From Candidatus Bathyarchaeota archaeon (lineage in GTDB: Archaea > Thermoproteota > Bathyarchaeia > Bathyarchaeales > DTEX01), in assembly GCA_021162225.1 (NCBI GenBank), contig JAGGZB010000154.1:1-15105 (forward strand): DNA of 15,105 bases, given 5' to 3'. Shown here in pieces: positions 14,154 through 15,105 of this stretch. The notes under the pieces were generated by a model. That model had not been told where the DNA came from, searched no databases, and worked only from the letters and a program-made list of their open reading frames with translations. The translations under genes and the position numbers were made by a program. Numbering within the stretch: position 1 is the stretch's first letter; the number at the start of each line of letters is the position of its first letter.

Positions 14154-15053
14154 ATGAGCTATCTTGAACTTTATACAGCATCTACTTTAAAATTCGGTGG
14201 TGCTACATGCAAATTTAAAGATTCCGACTACGTAATCATCGGTGTTCCCATCGACTATACAAGCTCTTACCGTTCAGGTTCAAGATTCGCCCCGTTAGCC
14301 ATCAGAGAAGCTTCACTAAATATTGAGGGTCTTAGCTTCAGAACTTGGAAGAACGTAGATGACTTGAAGATTCATGATGCTGGAGACCTCCATATAAGTG
14401 CGGATTTAAAGGAGACTCTTAGGAGACTTGAGCTCGTTACAGGCGAGGTTCTAGGCGAGGGAAAAACGCCTATTCTGATCGGTGGAGAACATACTCTCAC
14501 CTTAGGCTCAACCAGAGGCATAAGAGAAGACTTTAATGTTCTATGCTTTGATGCGCATTTAGATCTCAGAAACGAGTATATGGAGCAAAGGATTTCCCAC
14601 GCAACAGTCATGCGGCGGATTCACGAGTATGTGAAGCCGCGACGAATAATCATGGCTGGAACGCGCGCTGCATGTGAAGAGGAGATAGCATACGCTAAAG
14701 AGAATGAGATATGCTTCATATCTTCGCACGAGATTAATCGTGAGGGGACGAGAGATATATCTCGTAAAATTAAGAAATTACTTGGGGACGAGGAGCCTCT
14801 CTATTTATCGCTGGATCTCGACGTTTTAGATCCAGCTTTCGCTCCGGCTGTTCAAACACCGGAGCCAGAAGGCATATCAACTTATCAATTGCTGGAGATA
14901 ATCTCGAACCTTAATTTTGAAAGACTTATAGCGTTTGATCTGGTAGAGGTTACTCCGCATTATGATAGCGGAGTCACGGTTATAGTTGCTGCAAAGATAA
15001 TTTTTGAAATCTTATCTCTCATGAGCAATTTTAGAGATAAACACGTAGCATAG
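14154..15053 (+). CDS. Agmatinase-family ureohydrolase
   Basis: The product is an arginase/agmatinase-family enzyme using two manganese ions to release urea from a guanidino compound, most likely agmatine to putrescine. All six metal ligands are visible, counted from the ATG at 14154: H113 in GGEH, D133, H135 and D137 in DAHLDL, and D221 and D223 in SLDLDVLDP. SHATVMRR after the second motif favours agmatinase over arginase. The C-terminal VEVTP followed by DSG is also typical. At 299 residues it matches the family. The ATG at 14154 has GGAGG 8 bp ahead (14141-14145). An in-frame ATG at 14118 has GTGAGG (14107-14112) 5 bp ahead and is a real alternative, adding 12 residues. It probably shares the DUF6807 transcript. 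No arginine decarboxylase is nearby, so another guanidino substrate is possible. Bases 15054-15105 show nothing more. Confidence 0.9.
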   Translation: MSYLELYTASTLKFGGATCKFKDSDYVIIGVPIDYTSSYRSGSRFAPLAIREASLNIEGLSFRTWKNVDDLKIHDAGDLHISADLKETLRRLELVTGEVLGEGKTPILIGGEHTLTLGSTRGIREDFNVLCFDAHLDLRNEYMEQRISHATVMRRIHEYVKPRRIIMAGTRAACEEEIAYAKENEICFISSHEINREGTRDISRKIKKLLGDEEPLYLSLDLDVLDPAFAPAVQTPEPEGISTYQLLEIISNLNFERLIAFDLVEVTPHYDSGVTVIVAAKIIFEILSLMSNFRDKHVA

Positions 15054-15105
15054 AAGGCGAGAGTCCTCAAAATATTAATTAAGAGCTATTGATATGTAGC
15101 CTCAG

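Noticed and set aside
1..15105. CRISPR array, insertion sequence, tRNA or rRNA gene
   Set aside because: I saw no regularly spaced direct repeats, no transposase-like reading frame with terminal repeats, and no cloverleaf or rRNA signature in the gaps between genes.

Overview
The window is a stretch of archaeal chromosome. The evidence is an archaeal-type geranylgeranyl reductase for isoprenoid lipid saturation, a Dph6 diphthamide synthetase, a Trm14-like tRNA methyltransferase, an archaeal asparaginyl-tRNA synthetase, TATA-box promoters and frequent GTG/TTG starts placed by strong GGAGG Shine-Dalgarno (SD) sites. An F420-type luciferase-like oxidoreductase, TrpB2 and the DUF6807 protein would suit a Thermoproteota or Bathyarchaeia-like lineage. 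That placement is inference. I see no rRNA, tRNA, CRISPR array, insertion sequence or phage gene.

Left part (1-4.9 kb). A luciferase-like (LLM) oxidoreductase lies on the plus strand. Next comes a minus-strand malate/lactate dehydrogenase-family (Ldh) gene wrecked by four separate frameshifts. It diverges from an intact M81 (MlrC-like) metallopeptidase across an AT-rich palindrome that overlaps both promoters. A flavodoxin-fold protein with a four-cysteine motif, like the iron-sulfur flavoproteins, follows in convergent orientation. This looks like a redox and catabolic accessory area in which one member has decayed.

Middle part (5.0-9.75 kb). A THUMP-domain tRNA methyltransferase is on the plus strand. 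Facing it is a minus-strand run of geranylgeranyl reductase, dph6 and trpB2. dph6 follows the reductase by 17 bp. trpB2 has its own promoter, and directly upstream of its TATA box sit two TGTACA hexamers 4 bp apart. TGTACA is the TRP-box consensus bound by the tryptophan regulator TrpY of Methanothermobacter, which also controls trpB2 there. This is the clearest regulatory signal in the window.

Right part (9.75-15.1 kb). A promoter region shared with the reductase drives a protein that joins an eight-cysteine zinc module, a DUF7662-like domain and a very basic tail. It is followed by asnS. A small two-helix membrane protein of unknown function converges on asnS with no intervening base. Its favoured start codon has its SD inside a perfect hairpin. 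The last two genes, a DUF6807 protein and an agmatinase-family ureohydrolase, are on the plus strand and probably share a transcript.

No complete novel defence or mobile system is visible. The items most worth following are the trpB2 operator, the zinc/DUF7662 protein, the SD-sequestering leader and the fresh-looking pseudogene.
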